Positions 25,848 through 34,248 are shown, counted from the first letter of the stretch. The stretch is 64,000 nucleotides of DNA from Pimelobacter simplex (GCF_024662235.1 NZ_CP096276.1:5270001-5334000); one strand, 5' to 3'. Notes: generated by a model not told the origin, from the sequence alone. Numbers and translations: made by a program.

Positions 25848-27438
25848 GACCACCGAGCGCCCCGCCGCCCTGCAGCCCGAGATGCCCGCCACGCGCTGGG
25901 GCGACCCGGCCCATGCCACCGGCCTTCCCGACGGTGTGCGCGACCTCGTCGGCCTGGTCTTCCCGATCCAGGACACGCCCGCCCGGACCGACGTCGCGGT
26001 GCCCGCCTCGCGACTCTCCGCGGATCAGCTCGACGGCCTGCGCGCTCTCGTCGGCGAGGCGAACGTCGTCCTCGACGACGGGCTGCGCCGCCAGCGCACG
26101 CGCGGCAAGTCCACGCCCGACCTGCTGCGCCAGCGGGCCGGCGACCTCGGTGACGCGCCGGACGTCGTCGTCCGGCCGGGCGGGCACGACGAGGTCGTCG
26201 CCGTCCTCGCGTACGCCGCGGAGCAGCGCATCGCCGTCGTCCCCTTCGGCGGCGGCACCGCGGTCACCGGCGGCCTGGTCGCCGACCCCGCCGGCCTGAC
26301 CGGGGTGCTCTCCCTCGACCTCGGCCGGATGCGCGGCCTGCTCGCGCTCGACCCCGTCTCCTCGACCGCCACCTTCGAGCCCGGCCTGCGCGGCCCCGAG
26401 GCCGAGGCGCTCCTCGCCCAGCACGGCCTGATGCTCGGCCACTTCCCCCAGTCGTTCGAGTACGCCACCATCGGCGGCTTCGCCGCGACCCGCTCCAGCG
26501 GCCAGTCGAGCGCCGGCTACGGCCGCTTCGACGCGATGGTCGTCGCGCTCCGGGTCGCCACGCCCGTCGGCGACGTCCGGCTCGGTGCCTCGCCGGCGAA
26601 CGCCAGCGGCCCCGACCTGCGCGAGCTGTTCCTCGGCTCCGAGGGCGCCTTCGGCGTGATCACCGAGGTGACCGTCCGGGTCCGCCCGCTGCCCGAGGTC
26701 AAGGAGTACGAGGGCTGGCGCTGGGAGTCCTTCGCCGCCGGCGCCGACGCGATCCGCGCCCTCGCCCAGTCCGACCTGCTGCCGACGGTGATCCGGCTCT
26801 CCGACGAGAACGAGACCGCCATCAACCTCGCCGACCCCGAGTCGATCGGTGGCGAGGGCAACGCCGGCTGCCTGATGATCGTCGGCTACGAGGGCACGCC
26901 CGCCGCGGTCGCGGCCAAGAAGTCCGCCGTCACCGCCGCCCTCACCGACCTCGGCGGCGCTCCCCAGGGATCCGGCCCGGGGGAGGCGTGGGCGCACGGC
27001 CGGTTCAACGCGCCGTACCTGCGCGACAGCCTGCTCGACGTCGGTGTCCTGGTCGAGACGCTCGAGACGGTCACCTTCTGGAGCAACCGGGAGAACCTCT
27101 ACACGCGCGTCAAGGCCGCCCTGCAGGAGACCCTCGGCGAGGGCGCCATGGTGCTCTGCCACATCTCGCACGTGTACGCGACCGGGTGCTCGCTCTACTT
27201 CACCGTCGCCGCTCCCGGCGGCGCGGACCCGCTCGCCACCTGGCTGCCCGCCAAGGCCGCCGCCTGCGAGGCGATCGTCGCCGCCGGCGCCTCGATCACC
27301 CACCACCACGCGGTCGGTACCGACCACAAGCCCTACCTGACCGCCGAGATCGGCACCGTCGGCGCCGAGGTCCTGCGCGCGGTCAAGCGGGCAGTCGACC
27401 CCACCGGGATCCTCAACCCCGGGGTGCTGATCCCGTGA
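25846..27438 (+). CDS. FAD-binding oxidase, alkyl-DHAP synthase (AgpS)-like
   Basis: 530 residues from ATG 25846. PCMH-type FAD domain: VVRPGGHDEVVAVLAYA, VPFGGGTAVTGG (flavin-binding loop), GHFPQSFEYATIGGFAATRSSG split over the pyrophosphate site, and GSEGAFGVITEVTV. The C-terminal half ends TGILNPGVL, common to the VAO family. HHHAVGTDH near residue 487 matches the His cluster used by alkyl-DHAP synthases, which make ether lipids from acyl-DHAP and a fatty alcohol. Position beside glpD and a diacylglycerol-kinase-like gene supports a glycerolipid role, but actinobacterial members are not well tested. The stop overlaps the kinase GTG (GTGA). Confidence 0.88.
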   Translation: MTTERPAALQPEMPATRWGDPAHATGLPDGVRDLVGLVFPIQDTPARTDVAVPASRLSADQLDGLRALVGEANVVLDDGLRRQRTRGKSTPDLLRQRAGDLGDAPDVVVRPGGHDEVVAVLAYAAEQRIAVVPFGGGTAVTGGLVADPAGLTGVLSLDLGRMRGLLALDPVSSTATFEPGLRGPEAEALLAQHGLMLGHFPQSFEYATIGGFAATRSSGQSSAGYGRFDAMVVALRVATPVGDVRLGASPANASGPDLRELFLGSEGAFGVITEVTVRVRPLPEVKEYEGWRWESFAAGADAIRALAQSDLLPTVIRLSDENETAINLADPESIGGEGNAGCLMIVGYEGTPAAVAAKKSAVTAALTDLGGAPQGSGPGEAWAHGRFNAPYLRDSLLDVGVLVETLETVTFWSNRENLYTRVKAALQETLGEGAMVLCHISHVYATGCSLYFTVAAPGGADPLATWLPAKAAACEAIVAAGASITHHHAVGTDHKPYLTAEIGTVGAEVLRAVKRAVDPTGILNPGVLIP

Positions 27439-28029
27439 CCCGCTCCTTCGCCTTCCTCGTCAACCCGAGCTCCGGCGGGGGCGCGGCGCCGCGCGTCGTC
27501 GTACCGCTGGCGCGGGCGCTGCGCGAGGCGGGCGCCGAGGTCGAGGTCACCTACACCACCTCCGCCGCGGAGACCCCCGACCTCGTCGCGGCGGCCGTCG
27601 CCGACGGCGCGGTCGTGGTCTCCGTCGGCGGCGACGGGATGCTCTCCTCGGTCGCCGGCTCGGTCGCCGCCCTCGGCGGCGTGCTCGCCATGGTCCCGGC
27701 CGGGCGCGGCAACGACTTCGCCCGGATGCTCGAGATCCCCCACGACACCGCCGCCCAGGCCGCGCTGCTGCTCTCGGGCGCCGAGCGGGCCATCGACCTG
27801 CTCCGGGTGACCCAGGCCGACGGGTCGTCGTACGTCGTGGCGGGGTCGGTCTACGCCGGCGTCGACGCACGCGCCGCCGAGATCGTCGACCGCTCCCACT
27901 GGCTGCCCTCGACGCTGCAGTACCCCTATGCCGCGGTGCGCGCCCTGGCGACGTACCGACCGGTGGAGTGCGTCGTCGAGGTCGACGGCGCCCGCAGCGA
28001 GCACCGCGCCGCCACCGTCGTCATCGCCA
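27435..28029 (+). pseudogene. Diacylglycerol-kinase-like gene, 5' part, split by IS21-type element
   Basis: GTG 27435 overlaps the oxidase stop (GTGA). The sequence encodes the N-terminal DAGK/LCB5 catalytic domain: LVNPSSGGG, VSVGGDGMLSSVAGS (GGDG nucleotide motif) and PAGRGNDFAR. At codon 198-199, within VVIA, the IS begins; read-through into the IS would add about 50 unrelated residues before a stop at 28187. Joining 27435-28029 to 30418-30737 gives 915 nt, exactly 304 codons plus stop, with the junction reading VVIANSAYYGKGM as in intact family members. The intact enzyme would phosphorylate diacylglycerol or a related lipid. Loss of function is very likely. Confidence 0.9.
28026..28029 (+). 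repeat. Left target-site duplication GCCA
   Basis: GCCA directly before the IS end, matched by GCCA at 30414-30417. Confidence 0.8.
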
Positions 28030-28089
28030 TGATGGCGCTCGCCGAAATTCCCCAGGGTCGCTCATCTAAGTTCCCCACCCTGGGCGGTG

Positions 28090-28917
28090 TCACTGTAGCG
28101 GTCGGCGGGTGCCGGTCGCGGCGTGACGGAGTGCTTCGTTCTTGGCGTGGTGGTCGCGGAGTCGGTAGGAGTCGCCGTCCAGGTTGAGCACCACAGAGCG
28201 GTGCAGCAGCCGGTCGAGCATGGCGGCGGCGACGGTGGTGTCGCCGAGCACTTCGCCCCAGCCTGCGACGCCGCGGTTGGTGGTCAGCACGATGCTGGTC
28301 TTGAGGTAGCGCTGGGACACGACCTGGAACAGCGCGGAGGCGGCTTCGCCGGGCAGCGGCAGGTAGCCGAGCTCGTCGATGACGAGGAGGGTGGGGCCGG
28401 CGAAGAACCGCATCGTGGTGGCCCAGCGTCCTTCGATGGCGGCGCGGTGGCAGCGGGCGGCAAGGTCGGCGGCGGTGGTGAAGTAGGTGCGGTAGCCGGC
28501 TTCGGCCGCAGCCCTGCCGAGCCCGACGGCGAGATGGGTCTTCCCGACACCTGGCGGTCCGATCAACAAGACGTTGGTCGCGGTGTCGAGGTAGCGGCAG
28601 GTCGCGAGCTCCTCGACGAGCTTTTTGTCGACGCCGGGGGCGGCGTCGAAGTCGAAGTCGGCCAACGTGGCCGGGGTCGGCAGGGATGCGAACCGGAGTC
28701 GGCCGGCGAGCCTGCGGGCTTCGGTGGCTTCGACCTCACGGGCGAGCAGGTGCTCGAGCGTCGCGGTCATCGACCACTCTTCGGCTTCTGCTTGGGCGAG
28801 CACGCCGGGGAGGTGTTCGGCGGCCGCGGTTAGCTTCAAGGCGGCGAGGTGGCCGCGCAGCTGCTGGTAGAGGCTGGCCTGCGTACCGTTCATCGGCACG
28901 GTCAGGGAGTCGGTCAT
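28090..28917 (-). CDS. istB: IS21-family helper ATPase IstB
   Basis: 275 residues; the ATG overlaps the istA stop as ATGA. An N-terminal helical domain precedes an AAA+ ATPase: Walker A GPPGVGKTHLAVG (about 120), Walker B LLVIDELGYLPL (about 180), and sensor region VLTTNRG. IstB assembles on target DNA with ATP and directs the transposase, then helps disassembly. No frameshift or stop. Confidence 0.95.
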   Translation of the reverse strand: MTDSLTVPMNGTQASLYQQLRGHLAALKLTAAAEHLPGVLAQAEAEEWSMTATLEHLLAREVEATEARRLAGRLRFASLPTPATLADFDFDAAPGVDKKLVEELATCRYLDTATNVLLIGPPGVGKTHLAVGLGRAAAEAGYRTYFTTAADLAARCHRAAIEGRWATTMRFFAGPTLLVIDELGYLPLPGEAASALFQVVSQRYLKTSIVLTTNRGVAGWGEVLGDTTVAAAMLDRLLHRSVVLNLDGDSYRLRDHHAKNEALRHAATGTRRPLQ

Positions 28918-30275
28918 GTGAGGGTGTTCCTTCCGGTTGCTGCTCGGTCGTACTTGGACAGGTCGATCACCACGTCGTCGCTGGAAGCGGCGGTGGCGGT
29001 GAGGTCGTCGGGTTGCTGGCGAGCGCGCAGGACGTCGGCGGCCGCCAGGGCCGCGGGGCCGGGTGGGATGCGTTCCTTGCGGCGGTGCGGGCGGGAGGTG
29101 TCGTGGCCTGCCAGGACGAGCTGCTCGAGCGCGATCACGTGGCCGTGGTCGCGGACCATCACCCCGGCGCCGTCGGGTGCGAGCTCGTGGCGGGCGATCA
29201 CGATCCCGCTGCTGGTGGCGATGTCGACGTGCGGGTCGCCGAGGCGCTGGGACACGACGACCTGGGCTCGGGCCAGCTCGGGCGGGACGGAGTAGAAGTT
29301 CCCGCGCCAGGCGACCAGTGCCTGCGCCGACACCGTCCGGTCCTCGCGGATCGTGGCGGGGAACGGCGTGGCCGGCACCGGCGCCAGTGGTTCGCGTTCG
29401 GCGACCGTGAGCACGCTGGCTCGGCCGTCGACGGCGGATGGACGCAGCCGGGCATCACCACGCAGCTCGCAGAAACGGTCCAAGGAGGCTTGGGCTTCCT
29501 CGATGGTGACGTCGTCGGGCAGGGTGCGCCACCAGCGTTGCGCGGCGGTGTGATTGGACTTCTCGACCACGCCCTTGCGGTTCCCGCGTCGCGGCGGGCA
29601 GATCGCGATCTGGACGCCGTAGTGCTTGGCCACCGCGGCGAACGTCGCGGTCACCTTGCCCGACTCCGGGTGGCACACCGTGGTCATCCGGTCGAAGCGC
29701 CACTTCTTCGTCAGTCCACCCAGCTTGCGGGCGACGGCGTCGAGTCCGGCGATCAGGTGCGGCTGCTGCTCGGTCGGAGCCAGTTGGCCGCGCCACTTGC
29801 CGGAGTGGGCCAGCGCGCCGACGAGCAGGTGCGCGTTCTTGCCCCATCCCCAGGCCGCTGGCGGGTTGGGGAGCTCGAGCCAGTCCCACTGGGTCTCCTC
29901 ACCCGGCGGATGCTCGATCGGCGCGTTCGCCCGGCCCTTCGTCGCGCTGCAGGGCTCGCAGTGCGGCCGCAGATCCCGGGTGCGGATCTGGCGGGTGAAC
30001 GTCGGATACGACCGGTCGTAGCCCAGCGCGGTGACCTCGTCGAACAACGTCACCGCCCACAGGTGCGGGTCCTCGGTCAGACGTGCGCGGACGTAGTCGA
30101 GGTACGGCTCGAACGGGTCGTCGTCGGCGGGCTTCCGTTCCCCGGCGACCCGCTCGCCGTCGAGGTAGGCGCGGATGGTCTTGCGGTCCCGGCCCAGGTG
30201 CCGGGCGATCGCAGAGATCGTCCAGCCCTGCCGGCGCAACGCGTGAGCGTCGATGTCTTCCTCCCGTGTCAGCAT
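28914..30275 (-). CDS. istA: IS21-family transposase IstA
   Basis: 453 residues from ATG 30275, where the HTH begins (LTREEDIDAHALRRQGWTIS, then IARHLGRDRKTIRAYL). Order: HTH, linker with a CxxC-like pair (HCEPCSATKGR), RNase-H-fold DDE domain with first Asp in TQWDWLEL, second Asp in FDRMTTV and Glu in KGVVEKSNH, then a C-terminal beta-barrel-like region. It cuts and joins the IS ends. The frame is open upstream to 30341 but that part lies in the terminal repeat zone. Confidence 0.95.
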   Translation of the reverse strand: MLTREEDIDAHALRRQGWTISAIARHLGRDRKTIRAYLDGERVAGERKPADDDPFEPYLDYVRARLTEDPHLWAVTLFDEVTALGYDRSYPTFTRQIRTRDLRPHCEPCSATKGRANAPIEHPPGEETQWDWLELPNPPAAWGWGKNAHLLVGALAHSGKWRGQLAPTEQQPHLIAGLDAVARKLGGLTKKWRFDRMTTVCHPESGKVTATFAAVAKHYGVQIAICPPRRGNRKGVVEKSNHTAAQRWWRTLPDDVTIEEAQASLDRFCELRGDARLRPSAVDGRASVLTVAEREPLAPVPATPFPATIREDRTVSAQALVAWRGNFYSVPPELARAQVVVSQRLGDPHVDIATSSGIVIARHELAPDGAGVMVRDHGHVIALEQLVLAGHDTSRPHRRKERIPPGPAALAAADVLRARQQPDDLTATAASSDDVVIDLSKYDRAATGRNTLT

Positions 30276-30413
30276 GGGAAGCGAGGGCTCCTTCGTGAGA
30301 TGGCTGGTGGTCAGAGACCGCCATCTTCGAAGGAGCCCCACCCGCTTCTGGTGGAGCCACGGGGTGGGGAATTTCAGTGAGCAGAACTGGGGAGATTCAG
30401 CTGAGCGCCATCA

Positions 30414-30417
30414 GCCA
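30414..30417 (+). repeat. Right target-site duplication GCCA
   Basis: Copy of 28026-28029 directly after the IS terminus. Confidence 0.8.
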
Positions 30418-30737
30418 ACTCCGCCTACTACGGCAAGGGCATGGCCATCGCGCCCGGCGCCGTCGTCGACGACGGCCTGCTCGACGTCATCGTCATCGAG
30501 GCCGCCTCGCACCTGGACCTGATCCGCTCACTGCCCAAGGTGTACGACGGCAGCCACGTCGCGCTCGACGAGGTCACCGTCCTGACCGGCCGGCAGGTGC
30601 GTCTCTCCGGGCGGCACCGTGGGGGTGCCGCCGTACCGGTCGGCGCCGACGGGGAGGCGCTCGGCGTACTCCCCGCCGGCGCTGGTCAGCCGCTGACGGT
30701 CGAGCTGATGCCGGCGGCGGTCCGGGTGCTGGCCTGA
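30418..30737 (+). pseudogene. Diacylglycerol-kinase-like gene, 3' part
   Basis: Continues the split kinase in the same frame: NSAYYGKGM, IAPGAVVDDGLLDVIVIE (the conserved DDGLLDV block of the family) and a short C-terminal beta domain ending LTVELMPAAVRVLA. ATG 30441 could start a 98-residue fragment, but it would lack the ATP site. Nothing but the IS interrupts the gene, so precise excision would restore it. Confidence 0.9.
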
Positions 30738-30828
30738 GGCTTGGCCGCATTCCCCACACGCATAGTGCCGCCGGCAGAACGGGTGACGCCGGGTGCCCGT
30801 ACCGTCAGGCGCGACTGCTCAGCCAGAT

Positions 30829-31476
30829 TCAGTCAACCCGGACGCTTTCCATGATCCGTATGGTCACGTCGATGTTCGGGCCGGTCGCGATGATGGCGAC
30901 GTCGCGCTCTGGAACGGTGATGGCAAGAGTCGCGGCCGAGTTCATTCCAACCAGGCTGCCTGACGTCACCCGGCGGATCTGCACGCCGTTGGAGGACCGG
31001 GCATCCTCTGTGATCCCATCCCAGGGCTCGCCATAGGGAGGCCTCCTGAGATCCGTGAGGTACACACGGTTGGCAGCTGTCGCGCGGTAGCCCATGCATT
31101 CCTCGACAGGCCCAGCCAGCTTCACGACGGCGTTCGTGGACAGCCCGCCTTCGCTACAGTCGTTTGCCTCGACCACGTCCCAGGACGCCGGCACCTCGAT
31201 GCTCACTCCGTTGCGGTCTACGCGGTCGAACTTGGCTGACGATGCCTGGGGCGAAGGCGATGGGTCGCTTGCAGCGGAATCCACGCCATCGCCTGGCTCG
31301 TCGTTCGAGAGCATCATCCCCGCGGCGGTACCGACGGCAAGGAGGGTGACGAGCGCGGAGACGGTGAGGATCCAGCGTCGGCGAGGCGGCGGACCCGCGG
31401 GCATGACTGGTGGGCGGGGGGTGATGTCGCTTGCGGATTCACGAAGAATCTCCGAGAGCCTGTCGGTGTCCATCAT
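30829..31476 (-). CDS. Single-pass membrane partner of the SigE-type sigma factor
   Basis: 215 residues from ATG 31476, overlapping the sigma stop as ATGA. Cytoplasmic N-terminus of about 30 residues (MMDTDRLSEILRESASDI), one membrane helix (about 33-56), a Ser/Pro-rich linker, and an extracytoplasmic domain (about 80-215) with one Cys pair. The order sigma factor then membrane protein is that of an anti-sigma factor, but the short N-terminal part lacks a clear zinc (HxxxCxxC) anti-sigma motif. It may be a regulator of another kind or a regulon member. Base use is less GC-rich than the flanks. Confidence 0.7.
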   Translation of the reverse strand: MMDTDRLSEILRESASDITPRPPVMPAGPPPRRRWILTVSALVTLLAVGTAAGMMLSNDEPGDGVDSAASDPSPSPQASSAKFDRVDRNGVSIEVPASWDVVEANDCSEGGLSTNAVVKLAGPVEECMGYRATAANRVYLTDLRRPPYGEPWDGITEDARSSNGVQIRRVTSGSLVGMNSAATLAITVPERDVAIIATGPNIDVTIRIMESVRVD

Positions 31477-31991
31477 CGTTCCTGGTACTCCTTGAGGTGG
31501 CCGTTTGCCGCGAGTGCTGCGAGTGCCCGCGACGTGCGACTCTTGACTGTCCCGGCCGCAACTCCCAGCACGTCGGCAGTGTCCTTCTCGGACAGGTCGA
31601 GGAAGTATCGAAGGACGATCGTTGCTCTTTGGTCGGGCGGCAAGTCCGAGAGCGCCGCGCGAACCAGTGCCGACCTGGCGACCTGCTCTTGCGGGTCGTC
31701 GTCGGTGGCCTCGCTCTGTTTCGTCCGCGACTCTGTTCCGGCCGCTCGCCTCGCTCGGCGGGCTCGCCGGGTGGCGTCCTTCTTGAGGCTGTTGATCACA
31801 ACCTTCATCACGTACGCGTCTGGGTTGTCGAACGCCGATACTCGGCGCCACCGTCGCCACAACGTCGACAGAGCAGCCTGGACCGCGTCTTCGACGTCTT
31901 GTTGGGGCCAGCCCGCCAACACCCCGACCCGCACCCACCGCTGGTGGCGCGAGCCTACGAAGTCATCGAAGTCAGTGGTCACTTCTGCCAC
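31473..31991 (-). CDS. ECF RNA polymerase sigma factor, SigE (actinobacterial) family
   Basis: 172 residues. Region 2 (about 8-80: FVGSRHQRWVRVGVLAGW, then DVEDAVQAALSTLWRRW) and region 4 (about 110-165: ALSDLPPDQRATIVLRYFLDL and GTVKSRTSRALAAL) are both complete. The pattern is that of the SigE-fam_strep group, usually paired with a membrane protein, as here. It should direct polymerase to a small extracytoplasmic-stress regulon. Its own promoter is not obvious. It sits in a stretch with lower GC than the chromosome around it, next to the IS. Confidence 0.9.
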   Translation of the reverse strand: MAEVTTDFDDFVGSRHQRWVRVGVLAGWPQQDVEDAVQAALSTLWRRWRRVSAFDNPDAYVMKVVINSLKKDATRRARRARRAAGTESRTKQSEATDDDPQEQVARSALVRAALSDLPPDQRATIVLRYFLDLSEKDTADVLGVAAGTVKSRTSRALAALAANGHLKEYQER

Positions 31992-32078
31992 GACCTAGTC
32001 CTTGGTCCCACAACACTAAGAGGGCGGGAACCACAAGAAAGGTTCCCATTGCGGAGCGAAGTTTCGCTGCCGTCCAGA

Positions 32079-32318
32079 CTACGTTGCGACAACGTCGGCG
32101 AGACTGAGCCTGACCTCCGGGTCAGGGCACGTTTCGAGGAGCCAGCTCTCGAATTCGGGTGAGCCGGAATCGGTGGAATCGGCGGGAGCAGCGACGAGGG
32201 GGACGGCGGCCGCCGCTCGAGATGAGTTCTTGCCTCCGATGACGGCGGCGGCCCCAAGGGCCGCCACGCCTCCGATTGCTGCCCGCCGGCTGAGACCCCG
32301 GTTAGCACTGGTAGTCAA
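32079..32318 (-). CDS. Small Tat-signal protein, unknown function
   Basis: 79 residues from ATG 32318, overlapping the end of the upstream gene by 17 bp, so probably coupled to it. The N-terminus is a clean twin-arginine signal: LSRRAAIGGVAALGAAAVIGG with cleavage probably near RAAAA (residue 38). Only about 40 mature residues remain, with one Cys (ETCPDPEVRL). Folded export of so short a chain suggests a bound partner, perhaps the product of the upstream gene, or a truncated remnant. No family recognised. Confidence 0.6.
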   Translation of the reverse strand: MTTSANRGLSRRAAIGGVAALGAAAVIGGKNSSRAAAAVPLVAAPADSTDSGSPEFESWLLETCPDPEVRLSLADVVAT

Positions 32319-33231
32319 GAGGACCTCCCCATCCCTTCACGTTGCCTTGCGGACTGTTGACGAACATGAACTCCCCATCGACGCTGTAGTTCCAGCGTGC
32401 CGAGTTCTTGACGTTGACGATGAAGTCTCCGTTCTGGTCCTTGTTCGTGGCCGGAGAGGTTCCGCGCTTGTGGCACCACCGGTTCGTACCTGCGTCGTTC
32501 TTGTTCAGGCGCCACCAGTGGTAATCCGTGCCCGGCCAGATGGCGAACCACACTCGGAGCTTGTCTCCGGAGCAGGACATCTTGAGCCCGTCGCCAAGAG
32601 CCCCGTTCCGGATGTTCGTCACGGTCGGTGCCGGCACGTTGGGGTAGTGACCGCCGAAGCCGGTGTTGCTTCGATAGCCGGGCTGAGCGAAGTTGTCGGT
32701 GCGGTCATTCGTCGCGTAGTTGTAGCAGTTGTTCCGGACGCGGGTGCAGTACACGCCGTTCCAGAAGGAGAAGTTGCTGAACGAAGTCCCTTGCAGGTTG
32801 CACGCCGCGGCTGCGAGTTTTCCCGGGGAGGAGGGCTCGACTTGGGAGAAGGGCTCGACCGCCTCGGAGTCCACGGCTTCCCACAGGGCTTCCTGAGCAG
32901 GCTCGTTGAGGGTAGCTCCGCGTGCATCCCGGGCCAGTTCCCGCTCGATTTCGGCTCTGCTGAGGCGGCCAGCTGCCTCCGAGCTCAGGCGGAACAGATT
33001 CGGCAGCCCCATCTTGGACAGCGCGTCGGCGTCATCGCCGGTGGCGTGGACGATGTATCCGAGGTATCCCAGACGGGTCTCAACCTGATCGATCCCGACA
33101 ACTGGCGCCGCTCCGTCGGCAATCTGCTCTCTCAGTGACGCTCCTTGAGAAGGGCTCAACGTCCACACCGGATTGGGAACGCCCGAGAAGATGTCGAGGA
33201 CAATCGTGAACAAGACGCAAAGTCCTTTCAT
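32302..33231 (-). CDS. Putative Cys/His hydrolase of unknown family, Cys-rich
   Basis: 309 residues from ATG 33231; a TTG six codons later has AAAGGA in place and may be the true start. The N-terminal part begins VLDIFSGVPNPVW, a recurrent motif in uncharacterised bacterial proteins. The C-terminal part has NNCYNYATN followed by FAQPGYRS, and later IWPGTDYHWWRL and HKRG. The Cys in CYNYA and His in DYHWW look like a catalytic pair of a papain-like fold; this is inference. Seven or so Cys, but no signal peptide that I can see, which conflicts with a disulfide role. Upstream partner of the small Tat protein. Confidence 0.65.
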   Translation of the reverse strand: MKGLCVLFTIVLDIFSGVPNPVWTLSPSQGASLREQIADGAAPVVGIDQVETRLGYLGYIVHATGDDADALSKMGLPNLFRLSSEAAGRLSRAEIERELARDARGATLNEPAQEALWEAVDSEAVEPFSQVEPSSPGKLAAAACNLQGTSFSNFSFWNGVYCTRVRNNCYNYATNDRTDNFAQPGYRSNTGFGGHYPNVPAPTVTNIRNGALGDGLKMSCSGDKLRVWFAIWPGTDYHWWRLNKNDAGTNRWCHKRGTSPATNKDQNGDFIVNVKNSARWNYSVDGEFMFVNSPQGNVKGWGGPLDYQC

Positions 33232-33564
33232 CGTGCGGCGGCGCGGTGATTCGCCTGGTGGCGCTTCTTCCGGTCAAGAAGAATCCCTCGGCTCCGAGGT
33301 TCGGAAATAGTCGGCGGACCTCCAAGGAAGGTCAATGGCCATACCGGATTGTGGACACGCGTTGCGCGCCTAGTCATGACTGTTGTTCGGCTCGACGTGA
33401 CATGGGGCAGCTCTCTGCATCGCCGCGATTGGTCGATGGCATGGAGTGCCGGGCAGGCCGACCGCGTCCCGGCGCCTTGGAAAAACCTCCCGCCCGCCGG
33501 AATACCCCGCCCGCCGAGTGCCTTGAAGCAGTCATCGTTTCAAACTTGAAACAAAGGACCGACG
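33232..33564. other. 333-bp intergenic region, lower GC
   Basis: No credible gene. Holds a short hairpin (CCTCGG/CCGAGG near 33288) and, at its right end, the MarR-type palindrome before ribA. It marks the right border of the lower-GC segment that begins near 30.8 kb. Confidence 0.5.
33537..33552. promoter_or_regulatory. MarR-type operator palindrome
   Basis: GTTTCAAACTTGAAAC: perfect 7-bp arms with an AC spacer, ending just before the AAAGGA ribosome site of ribA. The MarR gene is second in the operon, so this is probably its autoregulatory site. Confidence 0.65.
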
Positions 33565-34248
33565 ATGACCACTGACTGCCTCCAGCTCCTGCGCCCCGAC
33601 GCCGCGCGCCTGCCGCGCGCCGAGGTGCGCACCCAGGTCGTGATCCCGCTGCGCTTCCCCGACGGCTACGCGACGACCGCGGACGTGCTCACCTTCCACC
33701 ACCTCGTCGACGGCAAGGAGCACCTGCTGCTCGGCCTCGGTGACTGGCGGGCCCGGCTCGCGCAGCTGCCGCTCGGGGGCGAGGCGCCGCTGGTGCGGCC
33801 GCACAGCGAGTGCCTGACCGGGGATGTGTTCGGTTCGGAGCGCTGCGACTGCGGTCCGCAGCTGCGTGAGGCGGTCGAGCGGATCGCTGCCGAGGGTGGC
33901 TTCCTGCTCTACCTGCGCCAGGAGGGTCGGGGTATCGGGCTGTACGAGAAGCTCGACGCCTACGCCCTGCAGGACGCCGGCCTCGACACGTACGCCGCCA
34001 ACCTGGCCCTCGGCCGCGGTGAGGACGAGCGCGACTACCGCGCCGCCGTCCAGATGCTGCTCACGGTCGGTGCCGACCGGATCCGGCTGCTGAGCAACAA
34101 CCCCGACAAGGCCGCGCAGCTCGAGGAGCACGGGGTCGCGGTCGACGAGCGGGTGCCGACGGGGGTCCACCTGTCGGCGGCCAACCGGCGCTACCTCACG
34201 GTCAAGCGCGACCACACCGCGCACACCCTGGACCTGGACATCGCGTGA
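33565..34248 (+). CDS. ribA: GTP cyclohydrolase II
   Basis: 227 residues from ATG 33565, with AAAGGA about 10 nt upstream. Zinc ligands Cys83, Cys94 and Cys96 in HSECLTGDVFGSERCDCG; LRQEGRGIGLYEKL carries the catalytic Arg and GTP contacts; LLSNNPDKAAQL follows. It opens GTP to diaminohydroxy-phosphoribosylamino-pyrimidinone, the first step to riboflavin. It is a stand-alone form without the DHBP-synthase half and is not in a rib cluster, so it is probably a second, regulated copy, or serves a deazapurine/flavin-derived product. Its stop overlaps the MarR start (GTGA), and a MarR palindrome lies upstream. Confidence 0.93.
   Translation: MTTDCLQLLRPDAARLPRAEVRTQVVIPLRFPDGYATTADVLTFHHLVDGKEHLLLGLGDWRARLAQLPLGGEAPLVRPHSECLTGDVFGSERCDCGPQLREAVERIAAEGGFLLYLRQEGRGIGLYEKLDAYALQDAGLDTYAANLALGRGEDERDYRAAVQMLLTVGADRIRLLSNNPDKAAQLEEHGVAVDERVPTGVHLSAANRRYLTVKRDHTAHTLDLDIA

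Larger units (their letters stand above)
28030..30413 (-). mobile_element. Complete IS21-family insertion sequence, 2384 bp
   Basis: Ends in perfect 11-bp inverted repeats: TGATGGCGCTC at 28030-28040 and GAGCGCCATCA at 30403-30413, with the TG...CA termini of the family. Inside each end is a second level of repeats with the core GAA..TCCCC/AA.TTCCCC (for example 28044-28053 and 28068-28076), as expected for transposase binding sites. It carries istA and istB in one operon on the minus strand and is bordered by a 4-bp duplication, GCCA. Everything appears intact, so the insertion is probably recent and the element potentially active. Confidence 0.95.

Noticed and set aside
33246..33575. 109-codon open frame before ribA
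   Set aside because: Codon use is unlike the neighbours, no ribosome site, and it overlaps the MarR operator and the ribA start.
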